Position numbers and translations under genes: made by a program. A stretch of DNA of 53,339 nt from NCBI GenBank assembly GCA_963713445.1, contig CAVQMB010000041.1, positions 1 through 53,339 on the forward strand, read 5' to 3'. Of this stretch, positions 1-9,432 are shown piece after piece (within the stretch, counting starts at the first letter, position 1; each line of letters begins with the position of its first letter). The DNA comes from CAVQMB01 sp963713445 (GTDB lineage: Bacteria > Pseudomonadota > Gammaproteobacteria > Competibacterales > Competibacteraceae). The notes beneath the pieces were generated by a model. It was not told the DNA's origin. It made no database searches and saw nothing but the letters and a program-made list of their open reading frames with translations.

Positions 1-889
1 CGGCGTCGGCTCGTAGATGGTCACACCATGCGAGGGCGCCTCCTTCACCGCCTCCTTTGAAGCTTTGATGTAACCGATCATCGATTCGACCAGAGAATCG
101 GACATGGTGTCGAGCAGGACACGGCGTAGTGTGGCTGGGGCTCTGCCAGAAATCGGCATTGTAGGCCCATTCCCAGCCAGCCCAATACATGCCGAGTGAG
201 ATCATCGAAGTGTACTTGGCTACATCCCAGAGCGAGCGGCTCTTCATGTCATTGGCAGCGTTGGCGGCACAGTCGAGCTGGCCTTTTCCAGGCCGGTAAA
301 CATTTCGCTCGAAGGGACGCTGACCGGCACCGCTCCCACCGACTTGCCCAAGCTGCCTGGACCAGGCCGGGCGTGCGAATTTTTTGCCCTTCAGATCATT
401 GAGCGACGCTACCTTGGAGGTGCAAAACAGTCGATAAGGCGGCGTTGCATAGCCACCACCGAAGACGATCCCGAGCTTCTTGTAGCTGGCTGGCATCTGC
501 GGATCGTTCATGTAGAAATCGCTGACGGCCATGGCAACGGCGATGGTGTCTGATTCGCCCATTGCCAGCATCGAAGAGGACATTATCCTCCTGGTAGGTC
601 GGCAGGCGTGTAGGTGCCAGCATGATAAGTCACTTGGGCAATGCCTGAGCTCAGCCCTGGAAAGATGTGCTTTCGGCGGCAACAATGCGTCGCCGACGAA
701 GACATTCGGCTTGAGGTCGCCGTGAGACTGCGTTTCTACATGCTTCGCCCACTCAATGTAGCCGTACTTCGTTAAAGGATGTGTGTTCGGAAACCATATG
801 CTGGCGTTGAACTCGGTCGCAGCGGACGCGATGCCGACGAACGACATCGCCGCGACGAGCACTGTGCCGAAAAGCCATTTGTGTATCAT
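1..889 (-). pseudogene. TRAP transporter solute-binding protein (DctP family), frameshifted and cut by the window edge
   Basis: Starts at an ATG (889) with a GAGGA ribosome site a few bases upstream and a clear Sec signal peptide (MIHKWLFGTV...FVGIASA). The mature part has DctP-family hallmarks: an EFNASIWFPNTHPL start, a VTYHAGTYTPADL block, SMLAMGESDT, and an LNDLKGKKFA stretch before the ligand-binding lobe. These pieces lie in different frames, so several single-base indels interrupt the gene, around 680, 590-610, 350 and 120-150. The C-terminus is beyond position 1. The intact family captures a carboxylate-type ligand in the periplasm for a DctQM permease, which is not in view. It sits 128 bases downstream of hyuB on the same strand, suggesting uptake of a hydantoin- or pyrrolidone-like compound; that link is inference. 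Confidence 0.75.
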
Positions 890-1017
890 TTTTATCCTCA
901 CTCCCTCTGTTGGAATCAACCGTGTACGTGGTTGCGTCTACATCTTTCCAGTTTCTAAACGGGATTTCAATCGCATCGAAATTCTTCTGTAATCGCGACG
1001 TGGACACACTGGCACCA

Positions 1018-2692
1018 TCAGCCCTCACGGCCGTACTGCGTGGTCACCGCCGCACGTCCAACCTTGCCGTCGGTGACATCGCATTCGACCGCAGCCGCCG
1101 GCCGCGCCGCCGCCACACCGTAGCCGCCGCCGCCGGCGGTCCCACGACCAGGCGATCACCCTCGCGCAGGCGTGGTCACTAGCTTCGAGGGGATCACCTC
1201 TTCAACTGCTCGCCGCGGATGGTGATCACCGACACGGCCGGGCGCCGGGGCCACCGCCCGGTGCCGGCGGCCTCGGAAGTGGCGCTCGCCACGGTGGAGA
1301 AGGCGACCTCGCCGGCCAGCACCTCGTATTCGCGCAGATGCCCAGGCCCCCGCGAGCTCGCCGGCGCCCACCCGAATCCCGCCTCAGCGCGATGCGGTGC
1401 ACGCGGATGGGCGCCTCCATCTCCATCGCCTCCACCGGCAGGTTCATGCAGTTGGTAGCGTCGGTCTCGATCACGTCAACGCCATCCCGATGCCGGGCTC
1501 GCGCCGCTGCCGCCAGCGATCAGCTCGCCAACGACAAGCGCGAGCCACCGGGCGTCGCCCACCAAAGGCGAGCACCAGCAGCTCACCAGAATTGTCGGCC
1601 GGCATCTTCTCGGGCAGCACGTCCTTGAGGGCACCGAGGATGCAGCCGGTGATGCGCTTGATGGTTGCGGTCCGCGAGTAGACCGGCGCGGGTTCTTGCG
1701 GATTAACGATCGTCCCGGCGGCAGGCGCAGGTCGATGGGCCGGAAGCAGCCACCGTTGGTCGGGATCTCTGGAGTCCGTCGAGGCGCGCACGCGAAGCAG
1801 GCCGCGGCCAGCGAACCGGATGGGACACAGTTGAAGGGCCCGCGCACCTGTGGGCTGGTGCCCTCGAAGTCGAACTCAGACGGCACCGTCGCTCACGGTG
1901 GCGGCGACCTCGATGCGCACCGGCATGTCGAGCTCGATGCCATCGTTGTCCAGGAAATCCACGTAGCGGTAGGTACCCGCGGGGATGCGCGCCAGCGCCT
2001 GGCGCGTGAGCACCTCGGAGCGGCGCAGCAACTCGTCGAAGAAGGCATCGAGCTGGTTGTCCCCGTAGCGCTCGGAGAGCTGCGCGACACGACGCGCGCC
2101 GATGGTGCAGGCGGCCACCTGGGCGTTGAGATCCCCATCACCGTGTCCGGGTATGCGCACGTTGCGCCGGATCATGCTGACCAGCGTGTCGTTGTAGACG
2201 CCGGCATCGCGCAGCTTGAGCGGCGGTATGCGCAGCCCCTCCTGGTAGATCTCGGTGGCGTTGGTGGGATCGAGCCGGCGTCATGCCGCCAACGTCCTGG
2301 TGGTGGGTCATGGCGCCGCTCATCGCGATCGGGGGCCGCGGCGGAATACGGGCATCACCACCGCGATGTCCGGCAGGTGCGTGCCGCCGAGCGTAGGGGT
2401 CGTTGACGATGAAGGTGTCGCCCTCGCGCATGCGTCGACCGGGAAGGTGCGCAGCACCTCGGCCACCGCCGGAATCAGGGTGGCGAGGTGGATGGGGATC
2501 GCAGCGCCTGCGCGAGGGTACCCCCGCGCGGGAGAACAGGCTCGCAGAGGCGTCCAGCCCCTCCTTAACAATCGGCGAGAAGGAGCTGCGCAGCAGCGTC
2601 GACTGCATCTCGTTGGCGATGCCGTCCAGCTTGTGGCGGACAACCTCGACGGTGATGGGATCGAGTTCCTCCTCTGCATACCATGGCATCAT
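1018..2692 (-). pseudogene. hyuB: Hydantoinase/oxoprolinase subunit B (HyuB family), frameshifted
   Basis: Begins ATGATG at 2692, overlapping the hyuA stop by four bases (ATGA), with the family N-terminus DPITVEVVRHKLDGIANEMQ. Recognisable blocks follow in shifting frames: REGDTFIVNDPY, AMTHHQDVGGMTP, NDTLVSMIRRNVRIP, VEFDFEGTSPQVRGPFN, SRTATIKRITGCILGAL, ETDATNCMNLPVEAMEME, and a Gly-rich GTAGGGGYG near the end. The last frame closes with TGA at 1018-1020. Total span matches a roughly 550-residue HyuB. At least six frameshifts are needed to read it through, yet no large deletion is seen. Intact HyuA/HyuB enzymes open lactam rings (N-methylhydantoin, 5-oxoproline) with ATP; the true substrate cannot be told. 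Either a young pseudogene or a low-accuracy stretch of sequence. Confidence 0.8.
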
Positions 2693-4759
2693 CGTTCTCC
2701 CTCGATCATGCGGGGCAGGATGAGCAGCACGGCGCTCTCCTCCACCCGCGCCACGTCCGGATCCACCATCACGGTGGTGTCGGGCTGCTCGACGATGGCC
2801 GGCCCGGTGATACCGCGCCCGGGGCGAGCGCGTGACGCTCGTAGACCGCTGCCTGACAAGCAGCTACGGGGCTGTGCAAAAAGCACTCGTCGCGTCCCTT
2901 GCGGGCCCGCCAGCCGGCCGGTAGGCCGCCGGCGCATCATCCGGCGGAGGCAACCGATGCGCCGCGCGCAGATTCACCATCCACGCGGGACCTCCGCGCG
3001 TGCCCGTAGATCCGGTCGTGAGCTGCCAGGAAACTTCGAACAGTCGGGCTATCGGGTCGGGCGCGTCCATCTCGAGCGGGATCTCCAGGTGATAGGACTG
3101 GCCCATATAGCAAACGTCGGCGAAATAACGGACTGCAGGGTTCAGCGCCATGTCGATGCCTTCACGCGCCATTAGCGCCGCGCAGCTTGCGTCGAGCCCT
3201 TCCAGCACTTCGCGCGATCCGCCGCACCAGACCCTCGAGTGGCCGGGGAAAGGCCGCCGATGCCTCATGCTCGACCGGTGCGGCGAGCAGGCCGATCGCC
3301 GACAGTACCCCGGATGACGCGGCACAATGTCCGCGTCATGCCGAGTTCCGTGGCGAGCTCCGTGGCATGGATCGGGCCGGCGCCGCCAAGCGGTACTAAG
3401 CAGAACCTTCGCGGGTCGATGCCGCGACGGATGGAGACCAGGCGGATACCTTCAGCCATCTGCGCGTTGACCACCCGGTGGATGCCGAGCGCCGCTTCCT
3501 CAGGTGAAATCCCGAGAGGTGTCGCAATTCGCTCTTCAACCACCGCGCTAGCACGCTCGGTATGGAGCTTCAGGGTACCACCAGCGAAGTAATCAGGATC
3601 GAAGTAGCCGAGCACGACCGATGCGTCGGTAACGGTCGCCTCGCTACCACCGCGGCCGTAGCAGGCAGGGCCAGGCTCGGACCCGGCCGAGTGCGGCCCG
3701 ACCTTGAGACTACCGGCACCGTCGATCCAGGCGATGCTGCCGCCGCCGCGCGCCGATGGCATTGACATCGACCATCGGCACACGGGCAGTGTACCCGCAA
3801 ATCGCGCCCTCGGAGCGGACAGGCGGCTTGCCATCACTGATCAGCGCGATGTCGGAGCTGGTGCCGCCGATGTCAACGGTGATGATGTCGGCGAAGCCGC
3901 TACCGGCGCCGACCGGCAGCCCACCGATCACACCGGCCGCCGGGCCGGACAGGAACAGGCGCACCGGCCGCTGGCGCGCCGCGCTGGCCGCCATAACCCC
4001 TCCCGCGCGACTGCATGATCTGAAGCGGCGCGACCACGCCGGCGTCGGCGATACCGGTTTCAAGGTTCTCCAGGTAGCGGTCGATGACCGGCTTCACATA
4101 GGCATCGAACGCCGTCACTAGCGTGCGCTCATACTCACGGAACGCTGGATCCACCTCTGAGGAGATCGAGACCATAAGGTCCGGATAGACCTCGCGGATT
4201 AATTCTCGTGCACGTTGCTCATGGGCCGGATTGATAAAGGAGAACAGGAAACAGATGGCGACCGCCTCAATACCCCTCCGACTTCAACGTCGCCACAGCC
4301 TCAAGTACCACCTGCTCGTCGAGCGGCTTAAGGATCTCGCCGGCCGACCCGATCCGCTCTGGAATCTCCTACGCCGATACCCCGGTGCAATGAATACCGG
4401 CGTCTCCGCTCCAGAATAACGTGATACATCCTGGTGCGCAGTTGACAACCGATTTCTAGCACATCACCAAAGCCCTCTGTGGTCAACAACCCTATCGGCG
4501 CACCTTTACGCTCAATCGCCGCGTTCGTGCTACCGCAGGTAGTGCCGTGGACAAAAAACGGGCAAGTGTCGCGCGATGCGACGCCGTGTCCTCTACCATC
4601 CGGGCGAGCGCCTCAAGCACCGCCAGGCTCGGGTCGCTACGAGTCGTCGGCAGTTTTCATGATGGAAGGAGCTCGCGCCGGCCCGCCGGCAAACCACGTC
4701 AGTGAAGGTCCCGCCGATGTCGACGCCGATCTGATCCCGGCACCAGGGTTGATGGTCAC
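2689..4759 (-). pseudogene. hyuA: Hydantoinase/oxoprolinase subunit A (HyuA family), frameshifted
   Basis: A GTG start at 4759 is preceded by a strong GGAGGA (4768-4773). The first residues run into the family nucleotide-binding signature IGVDIGGTFTDVVC, after a frameshift. Later blocks include AICFLFSFINPAHEQRAREL, EYERTLVTAFDAYVKPVIDR, TVDIGGTSSDIALI (second phosphate-binding motif), HSAGSEPGPACYGRGG, PLGGAGPIHATELA, and a C-terminal GPAIVEQPDTTVMVDPDV. The span fits the usual 680-700 residues. Reading it needs at least eight frame changes spread over the gene. The stop (2691-2689) overlaps the hyuB start, so the pair was translationally coupled. Function of an intact copy: ATP-dependent lactam hydrolysis together with HyuB. 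Very probably inactive if the sequence is correct. Confidence 0.8.
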
Positions 4760-4872
4760 TCTAAAATTCCTCCAGTTTCTACATGCGGGAGTACCCGAAG
4801 GTGCCCCACCCGACACCATCAGCACACTTCCGCACTTGATCGCTGCATTAAAAGCGGTGCGCCGGATTGCCA

Positions 4873-5196
4873 CTAAGCATCGGGGCTATCGATCTCATTC
4901 GTGAATTTCAAAATACTAAATAACTTTAGCTGGATTTCATTATTTGTAAACACCTTTACGCAAGTCGCGCCGAGCAATTTGTCGGGATCATCAGGCAAAT
5001 CCAGATAATGGTGCTGGCAACGCTGCTCCTTGGAACGTCCAGCAACGATTTCGACAGCTGACACGGTGAAGAGTGAATCGAGTTCCCCCAGGCTCCACAC
5101 CCGTAGCGCTAAGTACTTGATTCGCCGATAGGCGAGTGGAAGTTTGGCACTATAGGAGCGCTTGGCGGGTAGGCCGATCCGACCTCCTGACAGCAA
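4873..5196 (-). CDS. Unrecognised AT-rich open reading frame next to the tRNA fragment
   Basis: A 107-codon frame from a TTG at 5196 (an AGGAGG motif lies just inside it, so the start is doubtful). The same frame is open upstream to triple TAA stops near 5255-5263, so the coding part may begin further up or be a remnant. The protein has no signal peptide or membrane segment. It is basic in the first half and acidic in the second, with a QRCQHHYLDLPDDPDK stretch. I recognise no family. Base composition is clearly lower in GC than the glycan genes, consistent with foreign DNA at the island end. It may be the end of a phage or island gene, or not a gene at all. Confidence 0.3.
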   Translation of the reverse strand: MLSGGRIGLPAKRSYSAKLPLAYRRIKYLALRVWSLGELDSLFTVSAVEIVAGRSKEQRCQHHYLDLPDDPDKLLGATCVKVFTNNEIQLKLFSILKFTNEIDSPDA

Positions 5197-5302
5197 ATAA
5201 TGCTGGGAAAAGTGAGGATAACTGACGGCAACGGGTTTAGCGTAAGCTACTGATTATTATTACTTTTCTATACTTGCCTATCGCTTAAGTATATCTGATA
5301 AT

Positions 5303-5347
5303 CTCATAATCCGTTGGTCGCTGGTTCGAGTCCAGCAGGGCTCACCA
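5303..5347 (+). tRNA. 3' half of a CAU-anticodon tRNA (tRNA-Met or tRNA-Ile2), probable att site
   Basis: From CTCATAAT (anticodon CAU) the sequence continues as a normal tRNA 3' half: anticodon-stem strand, variable loop, T arm GCTGG-TTCGAGT-CCAGC, acceptor strand AGGGCTC, discriminator A and encoded CCA ending at 5347. The 5' half (acceptor GAGCCCT and D arm) is absent; AT-rich unrelated sequence precedes it instead. A lone 3' half is the usual scar left at the far end of an element integrated into a tRNA gene, with the complete tRNA at the other end (left of this window). The acceptor and T arm resemble tRNA-Ile2(CAU) more than elongator tRNA-Met, but I cannot separate them without the 5' half. 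Confidence 0.75.
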
Positions 5348-5355
5348 AGAATTTC

Positions 5356-5387
5356 AAGCGCTTACGTGTGAAACGGAGCGCTTTTTT
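5356..5387 (+). terminator. Rho-independent terminator downstream of the tRNA 3' half
   Basis: Seven-base stem AAGCGCT (5356-5362) pairing with AGCGCTT (5377-5383), 14-base loop, and a run of six T (5382-5387). It starts nine bases after the tRNA CCA. It is most simply the original terminator of the tRNA gene, marking the return to native chromosome right of the integration scar. Confidence 0.7.
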
Positions 5388-5456
5388 ATACTCAAGCCGC
5401 TGGGTGGAACACTTGAAGCGCGCCGGATGGTCTGCGTTACAATTTCAGCGCGCCGG

Positions 5457-7418
5457 TCACCGGGCAGACAGGCGGTGGCGGGCTCCCGCGTCATCCGGTA
5501 ACCGCATGCGGCCGGCCGCCTTTTCTTCGGCGCGCGCAGCCCGCAACGGTACGGCGCTCTGCGTCCGCTGAGGGAGGCTCACAGCATCCCACAACACCGA
5601 TAACAGTGCATCGCTGTCAAAAACCTGTCCGGCCTGAGACAGTCGGTCGAGATAGCGGCGCATCAGAGGCCAGGGCAAGCATTCCTCACGGGCGCGCTTG
5701 ATCATCGGGTGGACTGTCGGCGAGTTGTCGTCGCCGATCAGCAGTTCCTCATGCAGCTTCTCCCCGGGCCGCAGCCCGGTGAAATGGATCTCGATGTCGC
5801 CATTTTCGTTGTCATCATCGCGCACCTGAAAGCCGGACAGTTCAATCATGCGCCGCGCCAGATGCAGTATACGGACGGGTTCACCCATGTCGAGCACAAA
5901 CACGTCCCCCCCTTCCGCCATGGAGCCGGCCTGAATCACCAGCTGGGCGGCCTCCGGAATGGTCATGAAATACCGGGTGACATCCGGGTCGGTTACGGTT
6001 ACGGGGCCACCGCGACGGATCTGCTCGCGAAACAGTGGAACGACTGAACCGGAGGACCCCAGGACATTGCCAAAACGCACGATGCAGAAATGCACCGGAA
6101 CATTCGACTGGGCCAAACCCTGCAGCGCCAGCTCGGCAAAGCGCTTGGTGGCGCCCATGACATTGCTGGGCCGAACCGCCTTATCAGTCGAGATGAACAC
6201 AAAGGTGTCAGCGGCCGCATCGATGGCGGCCTCCGCGACGGCCACGGTACCCTCGATATTGTTGCGCACCCCCTCAAACACGTTTTGCTCGACCAGAGGA
6301 ACATGCTTGTAGGCCGCGGCATGGTATACCGTCTGTACCGAATGCTCACGCATAACCCGGCCCAGCCATTCCACCTGGATCACGGAACCGAGCAGAGTCA
6401 CCAGCTCCGGCGGCCGATCCATGCTCTCCATTAGATCTCTTAAATCCCGCTCAGTGCTGTAAAGAGCATATTCGGACAGGTCCAGCAACAACAGCCGCCT
6501 GACACCCAGTTGCAGAATTTGCCGGCACAGTTCGGAACCGATCGACCCTCCTGCTCCGGTCACTAGCACAACCTTGTCCCGGATACAGGCACCCAGCAGA
6601 TCACGCTGCGGCTTGATCGGATCGCGCCCGAGGATATCTTCAACGTCGACCTGTCGCAGTTCATCAATACGCTTGGTACCACTTGCCAGTTCCGTCAGGC
6701 TAGGCATGACCAGCAGACGCGTCGGTAAAGGAGCGAGCCGATCGAGAATAGCACGCCGCTGGACGCGGGAAGCCGACGGAATCGCCAGTAGGATCGCATC
6801 AATGTGTTCGTGCTGGACCAGCCGGCCAAGATGCTCGGGATTGTGCACCCGCAACCCGGCAATGACACTGTTCTGCAACTCGTCGCTGTCGTCGACAAAA
6901 GCCACGGGCATATGTTCCGGATCGTGTTTGAGCGCGCTGGCCAGTTGCACGCCCGCCACCCCGGCACCGTAGATCATGACCTGCTTGCGGTTAACGTTGG
7001 CGGCGAAGCGTGCCAGTAGCAGGTCACGCAGCAAAAGACGACCCCCGCCGATCAGGATAATCTGCACGATCCCGACCAGCGGCCAGATCGAGCGGGGAAC
7101 GACGGCGCCGCGAATCAACAGCCAGCACGCCATCATCAGCAGAACACCCAGGCTGACGCCCTTGAGAAGGGTATAGAAAAGGTCTCGCCCGGCATAGCGG
7201 ATCACCGAACGATAAAAGCCGAGCCCCCAGAACAACGGCAGGGCAACCATCAACGACAGCGGCAACACCAGCCACGCTTGCACCAGCATGGACGGCCACC
7301 ATTCGGCCAGGCGCAGACCAAATGCCGCCCACACGGAGAGCAGCACCGCCACGCCGTCCAGTGCCAGCAGGATCAATCGTCGCGCCGCACGCGGCAGGCC
7401 CAGAAAGAACTCGAACAT
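5457..7418 (-). CDS. wbpM: Polysaccharide nucleotide-sugar 4,6-dehydratase, WbpM/CapD/PglF family
   Basis: About 653 residues. Four hydrophobic segments (about 12-130) anchor it in the inner membrane. A first Rossmann-like region carries VMIYGAGVAGVQ (about 147-158). The catalytic SDR domain has the NAD motif GAGGSIGSE (288-296) and the active-site segment STDKAVRPSNVMGATK (410-425), where Met-x3-Lys replaces the usual Tyr-x3-Lys, as in WbpM. The family converts UDP-GlcNAc to the 4-keto-6-deoxy sugar used for QuiNAc, FucNAc or bacillosamine. A TTG at 7451 would add 11 residues; I prefer the ATG at 7418 because FEFFLGLPR starts the conserved part. It is last in the minus-strand cluster, after a WecA-like transferase, the same pairing as wbpL/wbpM for O-antigen initiation. 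Confidence 0.9.
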   Translation of the reverse strand: MFEFFLGLPRAARRLILLALDGVAVLLSVWAAFGLRLAEWWPSMLVQAWLVLPLSLMVALPLFWGLGFYRSVIRYAGRDLFYTLLKGVSLGVLLMMACWLLIRGAVVPRSIWPLVGIVQIILIGGGRLLLRDLLLARFAANVNRKQVMIYGAGVAGVQLASALKHDPEHMPVAFVDDSDELQNSVIAGLRVHNPEHLGRLVQHEHIDAILLAIPSASRVQRRAILDRLAPLPTRLLVMPSLTELASGTKRIDELRQVDVEDILGRDPIKPQRDLLGACIRDKVVLVTGAGGSIGSELCRQILQLGVRRLLLLDLSEYALYSTERDLRDLMESMDRPPELVTLLGSVIQVEWLGRVMREHSVQTVYHAAAYKHVPLVEQNVFEGVRNNIEGTVAVAEAAIDAAADTFVFISTDKAVRPSNVMGATKRFAELALQGLAQSNVPVHFCIVRFGNVLGSSGSVVPLFREQIRRGGPVTVTDPDVTRYFMTIPEAAQLVIQAGSMAEGGDVFVLDMGEPVRILHLARRMIELSGFQVRDDDNENGDIEIHFTGLRPGEKLHEELLIGDDNSPTVHPMIKRAREECLPWPLMRRYLDRLSQAGQVFDSDALLSVLWDAVSLPQRTQSAVPLRAARAEEKAAGRMRLPDDAGARHRLSAR

Positions 7419-7556
7419 GAAAGTTGTCAAATCACCGTTGACGTATCCCAATTTGCAAAATTACCACAGTTGTTAACCGGATCTCGAGAGCACCTTGCGG
7501 CCCTACCTGCCATCCGAAAACACATGATAACGGCTTCACCATGAATAGCAGTTAAA

Positions 7557-8576
7557 CTAATCAGCACTTGGTTCGGCCCGGCCGGCATCCAACGCAAGCA
7601 CCACGCAAGCGAGCGGTGCCAGAGAAAGCACGATCACCCACCCTGCATGCTCTCGGAAGACATTTACGATGGCAGCACAAGGCAGCAACCAAAATATATT
7701 GAGGGCAATAATTGCAGATGTGACCTTAGCATGACTGTGCCAACGTTGACTCAGTCGTTGGTAAGCATGGCTGCGATGCGGTTCATACCATTTCTGACCA
7801 AGCAAGACTCGCCGCATAAGCGTAATCGTAGCGTCGATCAGGAACACGCCCAAAAGGATCAGCCATACCCCGATTTGCTGGGGCTGCTGTCGGAAACAAG
7901 CCAAAGCCGTGACACCAAGTACGAACCCGATAAAACAACTTCCTGAATCACCCATAAAAATGCGGGCCGGCGGCCAGTTCCAAATCAGGAAACCCGTCGC
8001 ACCTGCGGCCAAGAGGTTCAGCGGGATAGCCAGTGACGCTTGATCGATCAGCAATAATGTTGCTGCAATAGCCACAAAAATCGATTCTGAGGCCGCTAGA
8101 CCATCAATACCATCCATAAAATTATATAAATTAATCAACCAGACGAGACTGATTACCTCAGTCACATGGCCCAAGTTCTGGGCCAGAAATGAGGTATCCG
8201 AGAGCGCGAACACTGTCCCGGGCAAATGGCAAGTGACCCAAATAGCAACTACCGTTTGGACGAGAAGCCGCAGACGACGAGAAATCCCGGAATAGTCTTC
8301 CCATATGCCAATAGCTGCGATGGCCAGCCCCCCTGCCAAAAAAGTAGCAGCCAACGACGCCGGCATTGTGCCGAACCACCAGCTCAAAGCAATTCCACCG
8401 AGCGTCGTGGCCACAATCGCCAATCCACCACCTCGTGGAGTCGGCTGGCAATGCGACCGACGGCCACCGGGCATATCCATCATTCCATACCGATGAGCAA
8501 AGCCCACAAGCCATCCGGTCCCAATAGTGCTGAGCGGGACAACAATAAGCCAAATCGCCCCAAGAGTGGTAATCAC
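7557..8576 (-). CDS. Undecaprenyl-phosphate sugar-1-phosphate transferase (WecA/WbpL, MraY superfamily)
   Basis: About 339 residues from a GTG at 8576, with a G-rich ribosome site (8580-8584) just upstream; the start is close to that site, so an ATT one codon earlier is possible. It has about ten membrane segments. Superfamily motifs are present: PTPRGGGLAIV, NLYNFMDGIDGLAASE (Asp-rich catalytic loop), IFMGDSGSCFIGF, and a C-terminal HRSHAYQRLSQRW. The enzyme loads a HexNAc- or deoxy-HexNAc-1-phosphate onto undecaprenyl phosphate at the cytoplasmic face and so starts a glycan chain. It overlaps nothing but begins 13 bases after the GT2 gene ends, and is followed by wbpM, which would make its likely donor sugar. 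WbpL-like function is inferred from this pairing. Confidence 0.88.
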   Translation of the reverse strand: MITTLGAIWLIVVPLSTIGTGWLVGFAHRYGMMDMPGGRRSHCQPTPRGGGLAIVATTLGGIALSWWFGTMPASLAATFLAGGLAIAAIGIWEDYSGISRRLRLLVQTVVAIWVTCHLPGTVFALSDTSFLAQNLGHVTEVISLVWLINLYNFMDGIDGLAASESIFVAIAATLLLIDQASLAIPLNLLAAGATGFLIWNWPPARIFMGDSGSCFIGFVLGVTALACFRQQPQQIGVWLILLGVFLIDATITLMRRVLLGQKWYEPHRSHAYQRLSQRWHSHAKVTSAIIALNIFWLLPCAAIVNVFREHAGWVIVLSLAPLACVVLALDAGRAEPSAD

Positions 8577-8589
8577 AATCCCCCAGCTC

Positions 8590-9423
8590 TTACAAAAAGG
8601 CCCAGCCGTGCCGGTTGAAGAAACGGATGGCTGAACGCGTAAACAACCAGACGTGGCGTATACCCTTACGGGCGGCCTGCCCTCCGTGATGAACGATCCG
8701 AACAGTAGGGACGTAAGCGGATCGAGACACCCGTGCCACACGCAGACTTAAGTCGTAGTCTTCAAAATAAAGGAAATAGGCAGGATCAAATCCGTTGACA
8801 GCCCCGAGCACCGAGCGTCTCAACATCATGAAACAACCACTACTCAATGGTACATCCCATATCGTTTCTCGACCGATTACGTCCTGAAGTTCGTAGCGAG
8901 ACAAACGGTTATGAAACAAATAGCGGACCGGCTTCGGTGCGAAACCACGCAACAGTAAGTCCATGACCGTCGGATAACGCCTGCAAAGATACTGGGTGTA
9001 TCCCTTTGGATCGCGCACTGCAGGCGCCAGCAACCCTACAGTCGGGTCTTGTTCCAGGAAATTGATGGCCTTCAAAAGGCTATCTTGTTCAAGTTCGACG
9101 TCCGGATTAAGAATCAGATGATAGTCCGCCAGGCTTTTACTCCATGCCAAGTTATGTCCTTCGCCATAGCCAATATTACCGTGCCCATAAAACATTAGCA
9201 CGTTGGCGCGATCTTTACTGGGAAATACTTCGTCGATCAGTGACAGTATGCGCTCACGAGCGGACGTGTCGCAGCCATTATCGACGATATAAATGGTGGA
9301 CAGTAGGCTGTTATGGGCCTGAGCATATGTTATGGCTTTCCATAGGCTTACCAGTGTCCCTGTCAGTAATCCATTGTCGGATTGGTACACAACAATGGAC
9401 ACGCTTAGGCTCGAAGATACCAC
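8590..9423 (-). CDS. Family 2 glycosyltransferase, rhamnosyltransferase-like
   Basis: 277 residues from a GTG start, nine bases after the acetyltransferase stop. GT-A fold signs: SVSIVVYQSDN at the N-terminus, IVDNGCDTS, LILNPDVELEQ (metal-binding Asp motif), DVPLSSGCFMMLRRSVL and FLYFEDYDLSLR with the catalytic acid, ending with a HHGG segment. This layout is that of WbbL/RfbF-type rhamnosyltransferases, which use dTDP-rhamnose; rmlACD lie in the same window. No membrane segment: a cytoplasmic, membrane-associated enzyme acting on the lipid-linked intermediate made by the next gene. Sugar specificity is inferred. Confidence 0.85.
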   Translation of the reverse strand: MVSSSLSVSIVVYQSDNGLLTGTLVSLWKAITYAQAHNSLLSTIYIVDNGCDTSARERILSLIDEVFPSKDRANVLMFYGHGNIGYGEGHNLAWSKSLADYHLILNPDVELEQDSLLKAINFLEQDPTVGLLAPAVRDPKGYTQYLCRRYPTVMDLLLRGFAPKPVRYLFHNRLSRYELQDVIGRETIWDVPLSSGCFMMLRRSVLGAVNGFDPAYFLYFEDYDLSLRVARVSRSAYVPTVRIVHHGGQAARKGIRHVWLFTRSAIRFFNRHGWAFL

Positions 9424-9432
9424 GACTGCTGC

